A DNA stretch of 17,880 bases from the NCBI GenBank assembly GCA_002402125.1, contig NVVG01000041.1, forward strand, positions 1 to 17,880. The letters are read 5' to 3'. The notes below the pieces were generated by a model that was not told the DNA's origin, searched no databases, and saw only the letters and a list, made by a program, of their open reading frames with translations. How positions within the stretch are numbered: the first letter of the stretch is position 1; the number at the start of each line of letters is the position of its first letter. The translations under genes were made by a program, and so were the position numbers. This stretch comes from Moraxellaceae bacterium (GTDB lineage Bacteria; Pseudomonadota; Gammaproteobacteria; Pseudomonadales; Ketobacteraceae). Shown here piece by piece: positions 8,128 through 16,088 of this stretch.

Positions 8128-9003
8128 ATGACTACCAGCTTTCTGTTTGCATACTTAACCCCTATCACCCTCGGCCTGATGATGGCAGGTATGGGGCTTG
8201 CGCTAAGGCCAGCTGATTTCGGCCGTCTATTAAAACGACCGAAAGCCGTACTTGTCGGCGTGCTGGGGCAAGTCATTGGATTGCCCCTGCTTGGATTTGC
8301 GGTCGCATCGGGATTCAGTATGTCACCCATCCAGTCAGCGGGCACCATGATTCTGGTGTCCTGCGCTGGTGGGGTGGTGTCTGGCTTATTCACTCAAATG
8401 GCCAGGGGCGATACCGCTCTCAGCATCACGATGACGGCCATCAGTATGCTCATAGGCACTCTCACCATCCCACTAATCATCAACCAATCCCTCAATCATT
8501 TTTTGGATCAGGGTGAGCACATAACACTTGACCTTCTACCCACCAGCTTGCGTCTATTTTCCATGACTATTTTACCAGTAGTAACAGGCATGTTAGTCCG
8601 CCATCAGTTCCCGGATTTTTCTGCCCGCACTCAGCCGGCCATTGCGCGTGGCTCCAATATTTTGCTGGCTATCATTATTCCTATGACTCTCTTGGGCAGC
8701 GGCAATGATATTGCGGGGGATATTTCTACCCTCCTGATACCTATGTTCGTTCTTAATGTACTGGCCATGTTGTTGGGTTACACCAGCGCCACGGTTGCAC
8801 GCTTCAAGCTAAAAACCGCGAAGACTCTTGCCATTGAAGTGGGCATCCAAAACAGTGCAACCGGTATCTTTATCGCCACAACTCTGTTGAACAATACACA
8901 GCTTGCGCTGCCTTCCATGATCTATACCGGCATCGCCTTCGTTAACGTCACTCTATTTATATTCGCTTTCAGGAGCCCCCTTCGCTATGCAAAAGCCGTT
9001 TAA
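8128..9003 (+). CDS. Bile acid:sodium symporter (BASS) family transporter
   Basis: This 291-residue polytopic membrane protein has about nine or ten hydrophobic helices. Family features are the N-terminal LGLMMAGMGLALRPADF segment, the SCAGGVVSGLFTQMARGDTAL region matching the conserved 'GG-x-x-S-N...a-x-GD-x-aLs' core of BASS carriers, and the later VGIQNSATGIFIA helix. Members carry organic anions such as bile acids, pantoate, pyruvate or other carboxylates with sodium. The stop overlaps the start of the following dehydrogenase gene by 17 bp, so the two are translationally linked. Control by the divergent AraC-type protein is suggested by the operator-like repeats upstream. The substrate is unknown; the pairing with a ketopantoate-reductase-like enzyme raises a hydroxy- or keto-acid. 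Confidence 0.88.
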   Translation: MTTSFLFAYLTPITLGLMMAGMGLALRPADFGRLLKRPKAVLVGVLGQVIGLPLLGFAVASGFSMSPIQSAGTMILVSCAGGVVSGLFTQMARGDTALSITMTAISMLIGTLTIPLIINQSLNHFLDQGEHITLDLLPTSLRLFSMTILPVVTGMLVRHQFPDFSARTQPAIARGSNILLAIIIPMTLLGSGNDIAGDISTLLIPMFVLNVLAMLLGYTSATVARFKLKTAKTLAIEVGIQNSATGIFIATTLLNNTQLALPSMIYTGIAFVNVTLFIFAFRSPLRYAKAV

Positions 9004-10027
9004 GATCGCAATCTATGGGGCAGGTGCCATCGGCACCACCCTAGCAGCATGGATGACTGACGCTGGTCACGAAGTCGCACTGTTAGCTCGAGGTGAGAGT
9101 GCTCAGCGACTGAAACGGCAAGGTATTCGCATCTTAAATGGCGAAAAAGTTATGCTGGAAAATACACGGGTCAAGGTTATTGAAGACCTAAGTTCGGTAG
9201 ATGATATTGATTTACTCATTATTACTGTCAAAAACTTTGATTTGGATGCGTGCTGCCAGGCTATCGTTAATACCATCAGCAGCAATACCCTTATCTTGGG
9301 CCTGCAAAATGGTATCGAGAATCAGACCATACTACCCAAATACTTTTCCAGAGTGATTTACGCCATCGTTAATTATAATGCTTGGCACACAGCTGCCACC
9401 GCAGAACAGAACACGCGCAGCCTTGATTGGAACGTCAACCTTAACGGCCCTATCATTTTGGGTACGCCGGACAACACACTGCAGCCAGAAGCACAAAAAC
9501 TCAGGGCACTATTTTCCAGTTTTTTGAGCTACCAGCATAGCCTGCAATTTCAAGACCACGCCCATGCCAAATTGGTGAGTAATCTGGCCAACTCAGTCAC
9601 CACAATAACAGGCAATTCCCATCGCGAGGTATCGGCCTTAACGTCACTTCAGACTGTGTTAACGCAAATAAGTTATGAGGGAATTAAAACCCTGCAGGCC
9701 GCGGGTTTTCGGGAAACAAGTACAGGCCCTCTTCCCGCCTGGCGGACAATCAAATTGAGCAGGCTCCTGCCGGCAGCGTTAACCAGGCCCATCTTTCGCA
9801 GGAAGCTGGCGCTCATCGGAAGCACCAGCATGGCTAGCGACATAATATCCAAGGGTACAGGAAACTCGGAACTGGAATCGATTAATGGCTATATGTTGAA
9901 ATTAGCCAATAGACACAATGTGCATGTGCCCTATAGCCGCAGGCTATACCATCTTTGCAAGCAGCGATTTAGCGAAACACCTTTTCAGCCGATGGCGGCA
10001 TGGGAATTAAGGGACTATTTGCTTTAG
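8987..10027 (+). CDS. Ketopantoate reductase-like (PanE/ApbA family) NADP-dependent dehydrogenase
   Basis: This is a 346-residue protein with an N-terminal Rossmann fold: IAIYGAGAIGTTLA (residues 7-20, G11-x-G-x-x-G16), then the acidic/basic LLARGE strand end and the family GLQNGIEN loop (about 105-112). The C-terminal domain has HAKLVSNLANSVTTITG with K195, N199 and N202, matching the substrate-binding lysine and asparagines of the family, and a SELESINGYMLKLA helix with the conserved E-x-x-x-x-NG pattern. PanE itself reduces ketopantoate in coenzyme A synthesis, but linkage to a transporter and a Rieske enzyme suggests a catabolic 2-hydroxy-acid dehydrogenase or reductase paralogue. An AGGAG lies 11 nt before the ATG, inside the end of the transporter gene. 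It is about 40 residues longer than typical PanE. Confidence 0.85.
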   Translation: MQKPFKIAIYGAGAIGTTLAAWMTDAGHEVALLARGESAQRLKRQGIRILNGEKVMLENTRVKVIEDLSSVDDIDLLIITVKNFDLDACCQAIVNTISSNTLILGLQNGIENQTILPKYFSRVIYAIVNYNAWHTAATAEQNTRSLDWNVNLNGPIILGTPDNTLQPEAQKLRALFSSFLSYQHSLQFQDHAHAKLVSNLANSVTTITGNSHREVSALTSLQTVLTQISYEGIKTLQAAGFRETSTGPLPAWRTIKLSRLLPAALTRPIFRRKLALIGSTSMASDIISKGTGNSELESINGYMLKLANRHNVHVPYSRRLYHLCKQRFSETPFQPMAAWELRDYLL

Positions 10028-10063
10028 TCGGATAGAGCCTTTCCCGATTTTTATGGCACCAAT

Positions 10064-10867
10064 TCATGTACATGTTTTTAGATAAAGAGTCTTAGATTCA
10101 TCTTCACTTAACTCAATATCGAAATCTTGTTTGATGATTTTTTGTAACTGTAAGTAATCACTGATTTGAATGACATCAGTATGATTAATACCTATTCGGT
10201 GATATTGATCATTTCTTAACGACAGAGTGACTTCCGGTAAAATGCGCGACATCACCAAATTATTTACAAAAACAGCATCAGGGTGCTTGCTAGAATAGAA
10301 ATTACTCATAATACAATCTGCCTCGGTATACCTATTTAAGTTAAAGGTATACAAAGAAAAGAAGCCATTTCCAGTTGCTAATTCCAATTGAAAATCCTGA
10401 TTTGAGTTAACCACAATTCTATAACTGGAATCATTCTGAATAGACATTAAGCCAGCTTCAATTTTAATTGGCTTTCGTGGACAGTTAGCACCTAACCCAA
10501 CATCAATCAGATACTGTTCATTCTGCCATTCTAGTAAACAGATGCGGTGTGTTCTGGGTGAATCTATATCTTGGTTATTAATCATTTTTGCAATCAAGCA
10601 ACGCACACTAAATCCGAGTGCATCGAGGGCGTCATGGATTAACTTATTATGTTCAAAACAATAACCACCTTGGTTTTGAAGGACGAATTTGCCTATAATA
10701 TCTTCTATATCCAGAGATATGGGACGCCCCAACAAAACGGCCAAACTATTGAAACAAAATTCAGCAATATGTTTTTTCTGTATCTCTTCGACTAATATTA
10801 AAGAAAGTTGCTGGGGATCGACGTTGAGCCGATTAAAATAACTTTCAAACTTTTTCGTGCATACCAT
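10064..10867 (-). CDS. Arylamine N-acetyltransferase (NAT)
   Basis: This 267-residue protein is close to the usual bacterial NAT length. The catalytic triad is visible: C70 in QNQGGYCFEHN, H107 in PRTHRICLLEW and D122 in LIDVGLGANCPRKP. NATs transfer an acetyl or other acyl group from coenzyme A to aromatic amines, hydrazines or related acceptors in the cytoplasm. Some family members act in antibiotic or sterol metabolism. AGGA sits 6 nt before the ATG at 10867. The gene converges on the dehydrogenase gene with a 36-bp gap and no convincing terminator hairpin. It may act on amine intermediates of the Rieske pathway or be an independent xenobiotic-resistance gene. Copy B of the dispersed repeat starts about 105 bp upstream of it. 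Confidence 0.92.
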   Translation of the reverse strand: MVCTKKFESYFNRLNVDPQQLSLILVEEIQKKHIAEFCFNSLAVLLGRPISLDIEDIIGKFVLQNQGGYCFEHNKLIHDALDALGFSVRCLIAKMINNQDIDSPRTHRICLLEWQNEQYLIDVGLGANCPRKPIKIEAGLMSIQNDSSYRIVVNSNQDFQLELATGNGFFSLYTFNLNRYTEADCIMSNFYSSKHPDAVFVNNLVMSRILPEVTLSLRNDQYHRIGINHTDVIQISDYLQLQKIIKQDFDIELSEDESKTLYLKTCT

Positions 10868-10972
10868 TTTCGGTCCTGTTAAATGGGTTGAGATTATTCA
10901 CTAAAAGCCAGTATTAACCAATGCCTCGCCTGTTGCTCCATCACTCACTCTCTTCCTTCAATAATTCCGTTC

Positions 10973-11086
10973 ATTCTACCTAATCCATTATGGTTTCTAA
11001 AGCTGATTTATCAGTTCTACCAGGATTTCTAGTTTTGCATTCGACAACTGCCGACAATCGAAGTATGGGATAACAATTAGCCGTTT
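10973..11086. repeat. Dispersed direct repeat, copy B (89% to copy A)
   Basis: This is the second copy of the 114-bp sequence at 4714-4827. The same minus-strand frame reads RLSAVVECKTRNPGR... and is cut short at ETIMD-stop. Weaker similarity continues left to about 10938, where a minus-strand stretch matches the start region of the membrane-protein gene next to copy A (GTGATGGAGCAA against GTGAAGGAACAA) but closes after 15 codons, and right to about 11114. The differences from copy A fall evenly over codon positions (about 4, 4 and 5), so neither copy appears to be under protein-level selection. It occupies the middle of the 473-bp gene-free interval 10868-11340. Confidence 0.85.
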
Positions 11087-11161
11087 TTATTTACAAACTG
11101 CAAAGTACGGATCGACCCATCGCAATGCCTTCTAATCTACCAACTCCGCAGCATAGGTCTT

Positions 11162-11286
11162 GCTGGTATACTTTTTTGGTGTATTTTTGACCAAAGAGCC
11201 ACACAAAAGATCACGTCATGTATCTTGGCGTTCTTATACTCATGGCTGCATAGGTGCATAGGTGTATACAAAAAAAGTACACCAGC
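11162..11286. repeat. 125-bp element with imperfect 23-bp terminal inverted repeats
   Basis: The left end (11162-11184) starts GCTGGTATACTTTTTT. The reverse complement of the right end (11264-11286) starts GCTGGTGTACTTTTTT. Ungapped, 19 of 23 positions agree. Two tandem GCATAGGT units (11248-11263) lie inside and a third lies just outside at 11151. The shape recalls a small non-autonomous mobile element, but no target duplication is evident. Confidence 0.45.
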
Positions 11287-11340
11287 GGCTACAACGCCTT
11301 CCCTGGATACGTTTACTTTTTTAATGCTATCATTCTCTGT

Positions 11341-13347
11341 TTACACTTTGAACTGACCAACAAGCCTATTAAGCTGACTCGACAAACCCAATAGCTCTTT
11401 CATGTCACTTTCAATCTCATCGATAGATAATGCCGTATCAATAGACAACTGCTTTACTGTACTACCTACAATAGTAATCGACTTAGTTGCCGCGGTCTGT
11501 TGATGTGACACTTCTGCAATTTCAACCGTCACATCATTCATAGCATCTACATTTTTCCCAATCATAGCAATGACATTACGTGTTTCATCAACACATTCCA
11601 ACATTGACTTTGTAGCCAACGTTGCACTTTCCATCTGCTCTGCCAGCTGTTGGTTCATTTTAAAATTATCTTGTAATAACTGAGAAATTTCCGTCGTGGA
11701 TGTTTGAGTCTTAAGGGAAAGTGAACGAACCTCATCGGCAACTACAGCAAACCCCCGCCCTACTTCACCGGCTCTAGCGGCTTCTACCGCTGCATTGAGT
11801 GCAAGCAGATTGGTTTGTGAGGCAATACCATTAATACTATCTGCCACCTTCAACATATCCTTGCTTTTGTCGCTTATGGTGGCAACATCAATTCTTAGCT
11901 GACGCATTTCAGAACCCATATCTTCTGCCTTGACCGCCATAACTTCCATGTCCATAACCCCTTTATTGGCATAATTTTTCGCTTTTAGCACTTCATCCGC
12001 CGCCCCACTTGCAGATACTGCAATATCCTCACTCGCCATTGAAATTTTTCTTCCTGATTTTGCCGACAGCTCTGCTAGCTCCACTCCGGTCCTGGTGTTT
12101 ACCGAAACACGAACTAAAGCGGATTCTGCTAGAACAACTTTTCTATCTACCTCTTTTGCCACATCGGTCATCTTCAAAACCATAGATCGCAGGTTTTCTA
12201 ATAGCAGGTTAAAATACCCAGACGCCTCTCCAAGTTCATCATTGGATGAGATTACTACTCGCTTAGTTAAGTCCCCCTCACCTTTTGACATATCGCGCAT
12301 TATGTCACGCAATCTCTGTATCGGTAATATGATCTTTTTATTAGAAAAGTAGCCAATTGCAACCGTAAAAACACTCCCGACAAACAGTACCGCTAACAAA
12401 GCGAATATTGTCACCTGTACTGCTTCTTTTAATGACTCACTTGCATCTACGATTTGACTTCGTTGCAGCCCCAACAGATCATTAAGCGCTGCTTCCAATT
12501 GTTTTAATAAAGGGCCAATTTCATTCCGGATTAGCGCCGCATCTGTGCGCCAATTATCGCTACTATGAATTTTTATCGCTCTATCAAGGTGCGTATAATA
12601 GGTTTCCCTAAGCATTAGAATCTCTTCTAAGGCATCTGTCTGTTCTTCGCCTAATTGATCCCCATTAGCGATAAGTTCAACATATACTTGATTAAAACCC
12701 TCCTTAAATAGACTAATGGCTTCTAATGCATTCTCTTCACGAAAAGCCAAATAAAGCCGTGTATTACTCATTACCATCGACCAATTATATCTAAGCTCAT
12801 GAACATTCATTAGAAGTTCAGATTTTTCGTCAAACTCTTCTGTATCAGGTTCAGCAAGCACGACATCCGTCGTTAGCAGTAAAACCCTAATACTTATTGG
12901 CTCTAGTTTGTCCACTGCCATTTTGAACGCCGGCAAGTTCTTTTCCACGTTTTCACTCAACTCGAACATTATGTCCTTATAACTATTCATTTCCCCAATA
13001 AAGGCTTCGATCTTCTCTACACTTTTTCTGGTTTGGATATCACTGCCATCAACTAGATTTTTGAGCAATACCAGCTGATCATTTAGATTCTCCAGGTTTT
13101 CTAAATATATCGATTTCTCAGTCGAATCTTTGCTTAACATGTAATAACCAAGTTGACCTGAACTTTGATACACTTTGCTCGCCAAATCCATGGTAGCCAT
13201 CACTTTTGGCTGGATTTGTTCTACAACATGATTAATTAAATTATTCATTCGGTAAATATTAAAAAAGGAAACACCAATGACCAAGAGTAGCACGACAAAC
13301 AACAGACCAAATGCTCCCCACACCTTATTTTTCATACTTAATAACAT
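11341..13347 (-). CDS. Methyl-accepting chemotaxis protein with large periplasmic sensor
   Basis: This is a 668-residue transmembrane chemoreceptor. The first helix spans about residues 9-30. A ~275-residue periplasmic, all-helical region follows (31-310), about the size of two stacked four-helix bundles (HBM-like). The second membrane helix is about 312-334. A HAMP linker follows ([16 protein letters not shown]...GEGDLTKRV), then the cytoplasmic signalling rod. The conserved hairpin tip is visible at 508-545 ([29 protein letters not shown]). There is no C-terminal CheR-binding pentapeptide; it ends GQFKV. Two in-frame ATGs exist (13347 and 13335); the first is kept because it has a weak GAG upstream. 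It is the last gene of a same-strand run with three exported redox proteins (81-bp gap), suggesting that it reports on their substrate, product or redox state. Confidence 0.95.
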   Translation of the reverse strand: MLLSMKNKVWGAFGLLFVVLLLVIGVSFFNIYRMNNLINHVVEQIQPKVMATMDLASKVYQSSGQLGYYMLSKDSTEKSIYLENLENLNDQLVLLKNLVDGSDIQTRKSVEKIEAFIGEMNSYKDIMFELSENVEKNLPAFKMAVDKLEPISIRVLLLTTDVVLAEPDTEEFDEKSELLMNVHELRYNWSMVMSNTRLYLAFREENALEAISLFKEGFNQVYVELIANGDQLGEEQTDALEEILMLRETYYTHLDRAIKIHSSDNWRTDAALIRNEIGPLLKQLEAALNDLLGLQRSQIVDASESLKEAVQVTIFALLAVLFVGSVFTVAIGYFSNKKIILPIQRLRDIMRDMSKGEGDLTKRVVISSNDELGEASGYFNLLLENLRSMVLKMTDVAKEVDRKVVLAESALVRVSVNTRTGVELAELSAKSGRKISMASEDIAVSASGAADEVLKAKNYANKGVMDMEVMAVKAEDMGSEMRQLRIDVATISDKSKDMLKVADSINGIASQTNLLALNAAVEAARAGEVGRGFAVVADEVRSLSLKTQTSTTEISQLLQDNFKMNQQLAEQMESATLATKSMLECVDETRNVIAMIGKNVDAMNDVTVEIAEVSHQQTAATKSITIVGSTVKQLSIDTALSIDEIESDMKELLGLSSQLNRLVGQFKV

Positions 13348-13428
13348 AACAAGCTACTCATATTTAATGCACGTTGGAAAGCACTCCATTACCATTCATA
13401 ACATTTTCTCTATTCCCAAAAACTTATG

Positions 13429-14010
13429 TTAATTCACTATATAAAATGTGGAAAATATATAATCCCTATCCATAATATTCCCATGACAATCTGAGCATAC
13501 TTTGAATACCGCTGGGTCATCATATTTTCCTTCGAGCATGACTTTTCCATCTTCAGAGGTTTGAATATAAAGCCAGTCTCCATGCTTCGTATCATAGCCT
13601 TCAGGCATTTTTTTCATGATTGTCAAGCTAACAGGTTCTTTAGGTAGACCGCCGACATCCAAGTAATTTTCCTTAATGATAACGGCCCCAACAGGGTACG
13701 TCTTATAGTCTACGTGTAACTCTTCTTCATCTTCCTCATCAAAATCAAGAAATTTCATAAATTCAAAGTAATTCTTCCGATAAGCAGAACTGTCGTGGGT
13801 CGCATAAACAACAACAAAATTCCCCCAATGCAACCCCGAGTATTCGAAGCCACTAAGACGTTTATAGGTTTTTTTATAACCCCCAAATTCTGCTTGATAT
13901 TTTTCTGGCAATTCGAAATGTTGTTGGCGAAAAGGATCGGAGCTTTCCGCCAACACAGGAAAGGGGAACATTACCAATAGTAAAAGTAGAGTTGTTCGTA
14001 GGGTATTCAT
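13429..14010 (-). CDS. Cytochrome P460-family periplasmic heme protein
   Basis: This is a 193-residue protein with a signal peptide (about 1-21, ending VLA before ESSDPF). The mature part has the cytochrome P460 pattern: HWGNFVVVYATHDSSAYRKN (61-80), a YPVGAVIIKENY strand pair (105-116), a GDWLYIQTSEDGKV turn and one C-terminal heme attachment site C172-S-D-C175-H176. P460 proteins carry a lysine-crosslinked c-type heme and oxidise hydroxylamine or bind NO, while related cytochrome c'-beta proteins lack the crosslink and bind NO. Which type this is cannot be decided by eye. AGGAG lies 6 nt before the ATG, right after the stop of the cupredoxin gene (11-bp gap), so the two are surely cotranscribed. 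The stretch DFDEEDEEELH (89-99) is notably acidic. Confidence 0.85.
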   Translation of the reverse strand: MNTLRTTLLLLLVMFPFPVLAESSDPFRQQHFELPEKYQAEFGGYKKTYKRLSGFEYSGLHWGNFVVVYATHDSSAYRKNYFEFMKFLDFDEEDEEELHVDYKTYPVGAVIIKENYLDVGGLPKEPVSLTIMKKMPEGYDTKHGDWLYIQTSEDGKVMLEGKYDDPAVFKVCSDCHGNIMDRDYIFSTFYIVN

Positions 14011-14021
14011 TTAACGCTCCT

Positions 14022-14663
14022 TTAATCACTCCTAGAAACATTCATAGTGGCTTTCTTTTTCCCTTTTCTCATTACATCAACCTGTTTAGATTCTCCATTT
14101 TTCAGATCAATCATAAACTCCTCATATTTCGGTATTTTGAGCGACAGGGAAAGTAAATTTGCAGGAACATTTTCTAGTACGAAAGGATAGGTTTTCACCT
14201 TCTTTTCAAATTCTAGAACTTGAAAATATTCTGTTGGACTGGCAAAGATATATGATTTCATCTTTGGATGGATTTTGCAGCCAAACCGAACAAGGGAGTT
14301 TTCTTCCCAATCAAAAGTGATTGACTTCTCCTGTGCTGGCGACATCAGACCTACATCGAATTTTATTCCGGTACCAGGGTCATTGGCAAAGATGTTGTGA
14401 TCAATGGCATCAGAATTTTTAAACATAATCGTGCTACCAGTATGGGTAACCACCATCTTTTTAGTAAACCTTTTGTCTTTTTGATCAACGAAAGACTGAT
14501 TGCTAGGGCTAGGGCTAGTTTTAGTTTCTTTTCCCGTCATGTATACGACACCAGAAAAAGAGGCTTTTTTGTCAAAAATTATCTCCCCTTTTACCGTATC
14601 AGCATTGGAATACACACTAGAAATTGACATAATTGCCAATACAAACCATCGTGGCACTAGCAT
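14022..14663 (-). CDS. Exported cupredoxin (plastocyanin-like, methylamine-utilisation type)
   Basis: This is a 213-residue secreted blue-copper-type protein with an N-terminal signal peptide (about 1-21). The type 1 copper ligands can be read as H89 (AIDHNIF), C129, H132 and M135 in FGCKIHPKMKSYI. The C-x2-H-x2-M spacing is that of cupredoxin domains often found beside di-heme peroxidase/MauG genes. About 75 residues after the copper domain form a Lys-rich tail resembling a carboxypeptidase-regulatory-like fold and are less conserved. AGGAG lies 6 nt before the ATG. It probably shuttles electrons between the di-heme protein upstream and the P460 protein downstream. A hexanucleotide repeat at 14502-14518 encodes the Ser-Pro linker SPSPS near residue 50. 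Confidence 0.82.
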   Translation of the reverse strand: MLVPRWFVLAIMSISSVYSNADTVKGEIIFDKKASFSGVVYMTGKETKTSPSPSNQSFVDQKDKRFTKKMVVTHTGSTIMFKNSDAIDHNIFANDPGTGIKFDVGLMSPAQEKSITFDWEENSLVRFGCKIHPKMKSYIFASPTEYFQVLEFEKKVKTYPFVLENVPANLLSLSLKIPKYEEFMIDLKNGESKQVDVMRKGKKKATMNVSRSD

Positions 14664-14716
14664 TTTTTTCTCCTGGTAAATAATAGCGCTACTATATCTG
14701 CGCTAAATCTTCTTGG

Positions 14717-15691
14717 TTATGGGATTTTTGGACGAACGACATCAATCGGATCGGTTAATGCACCGAGAAACGCCACCAAGTCATAAATATCTTGTTTGGT
14801 TAAATCCAATGGTTTGATAATATCTGAGCGTCCTTTCTTTTGATCACCACCTCGATTGTAGAACTTCACAACACTCTCTAATGAGGCTTCCGACCCGTCA
14901 TGCATGTAAGGTGCGGTAAAAACAACATTCCTCAATCCTGGTGTTTTAAAGGCACCAGTCATCGAAGCCTCACCGTTTATACCCGCACGGCCCTTATCAT
15001 CTCCCTTTATACCGATATTATGATAGGAGTTGTCGGTTAAATTCGCGCCGTCATGGCATTTTGTACAATTTGCCTTACCTTCAAATAGAGCGAGCCCTCT
15101 GACAGCGGCAGGTCCCATAGCAGTTTTATCACCAGCCAAATATTTATCGAATGGCGTGTTTATCGCGTTAAGCGTACGTTCAAATGCCGCAATGGCTCTA
15201 CCAACATTCTGCGCTGTAATACCATCGCCATACACCGCGTTGAAGGTGTCTTGATAATATTTGACGCCTTTTAGACGAGGAAGTAATTTCTCTAGCGGCA
15301 GATTCATTTCACCAGCGGCTTGAATAGGCCCTAACGCCTGCTCCTCTAGTGAGCCTGCCCTTCCATCCCAAAAGAAAGATACATTCCAAGCAAGGTTGTA
15401 GATATGCGGCGTGTTTCTTCCAAGCCCACCACCCATGGTGCCTATTCCCGTCTCCAAGCCTTCACCAAAGCCTAAATCTGGATTGTGGCAAGTAGCACAG
15501 GATTGCTTCTCATTTAATGAAAGTCGCGGATCAAAAAATAACGTTTTCCCTAGCTCAACTTCCCTTGCAGATGGGGCCTCGTCATCTGGGTATTCAATAT
15601 CATCCAGACTTGGTGTCACTAATTTGCTCGCATACAGGGAAAAAGAAAACGTCATTAAAAAGCCCATTAGTGCAATATTTATGCGTTTCAT
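14717..15691 (-). CDS. Di-heme cytochrome c peroxidase / MauG-family protein
   Basis: This is a 324-residue exported protein. Signal peptide residues 1-21 (MKRINIALMG..., ending LYA) follow the ATG at 15691, which has GGAGG 5 nt upstream; an upstream in-frame ATG would add 26 residues before the signal peptide and is rejected. Two c-heme sites are visible: C65-A-T-C68-H69 and C209-T-K-C212-H213. Also visible are WNVSFFWDGRAGSLEEQA (103-120), FKTPGLRNV (249-256) and PYMHDGS with M263 as probable distal ligand of the high-potential heme. Classical members reduce hydrogen peroxide with electrons from a small cytochrome or cupredoxin; MauG members use the same fold to oxidise partner proteins. 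It is the first gene of the putative redox-chemotaxis operon (53-bp gap to the cupredoxin). Confidence 0.93.
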   Translation of the reverse strand: MKRINIALMGFLMTFSFSLYASKLVTPSLDDIEYPDDEAPSAREVELGKTLFFDPRLSLNEKQSCATCHNPDLGFGEGLETGIGTMGGGLGRNTPHIYNLAWNVSFFWDGRAGSLEEQALGPIQAAGEMNLPLEKLLPRLKGVKYYQDTFNAVYGDGITAQNVGRAIAAFERTLNAINTPFDKYLAGDKTAMGPAAVRGLALFEGKANCTKCHDGANLTDNSYHNIGIKGDDKGRAGINGEASMTGAFKTPGLRNVVFTAPYMHDGSEASLESVVKFYNRGGDQKKGRSDIIKPLDLTKQDIYDLVAFLGALTDPIDVVRPKIP

Positions 15692-15967
15692 TCGAACCTC
15701 CAGATAGGTAGGGTATAGCTTTTGACTAAGCGTAGTAAGAGTGCTTTGTTTTACAAGAGGGCTTATCATAAAGGTCGCAAAAGTTCCCCAAAATATAGCA
15801 ACTTAGCTCTTAGATTAAATTGGACTAAATTATTCCAAAATGCGATAACGAAGTTGGGATAATTGTTTTAATTATGCCAATGCAGAACTATATTTCTGGT
15901 GCATTGCCGCTGGCAGAACAGTTTTACGCTTTAGCTGTATAAATCGAAAACTGGTTTGGTGTTTTTG
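15692..15967. other. Upstream region of the cytochrome-cupredoxin operon
   Basis: This AT-rich stretch precedes the di-heme peroxidase gene and must hold its promoter. No clean -35/-10 pair or well-defined operator dyad could be picked by eye, and no open reading frame of interest was found. Together with the degraded mobile element that follows it makes up the 540-bp gene-free gap 15692-16231. Confidence 0.5.
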
Positions 15968-16011
15968 AACATAAATGAGGACGCCCACTAACATAAATGA
16001 GGACACCCACT
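15968..16011. repeat. Two tandem 22-bp repeats (REP-like, RAYT-associated)
   Basis: Two adjacent 22-bp units start at 15968 and 15990 and differ at one base (ATGAGGACGCCC against ATGAGGACACCC). The AGGACACCCA core of the second unit (16000-16009) is matched by its exact reverse complement TGGGTGTCCT at 16167-16176, so the tandem units and that copy bracket the transposase stub as an inverted pair. Confidence 0.7.
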
Positions 16012-16088
16012 TAATTGACTTAGAAATCGAACTATACTAATCTTTTGAATAACTATATATACATACAGTGCAAATAAAGTGGTTACGG

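Noticed and set aside
8108..8131. Seven-codon leader peptide whose TGA overlaps the transporter ATG
   Set aside because: It has no Shine-Dalgarno sequence and no attenuator-like hairpin, so a chance ATG is more likely.
8100..8393. 97-codon minus-strand open frame overlapping the transporter start
   Set aside because: It is a Pro/Arg-rich antisense shadow of the transporter gene without a supporting ribosome site or recognisable motif.
10028..10063. Terminator hairpin between the dehydrogenase and NAT genes
   Set aside because: Only a 4-bp TCGG/CCGA stem before a short T run can be drawn, too weak to claim.
4714..11086. Direct repeats as attL/attR of an integrative element
   Set aside because: No integrase or excisionase gene lies between them, there is no tRNA at either end, and 13 differences are spread along the repeat rather than leaving an identical core.
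15692..15769. 26-residue extension of the di-heme peroxidase
   Set aside because: It would bury the signal peptide. The ATG at 15691 has GGAGG at ideal spacing.
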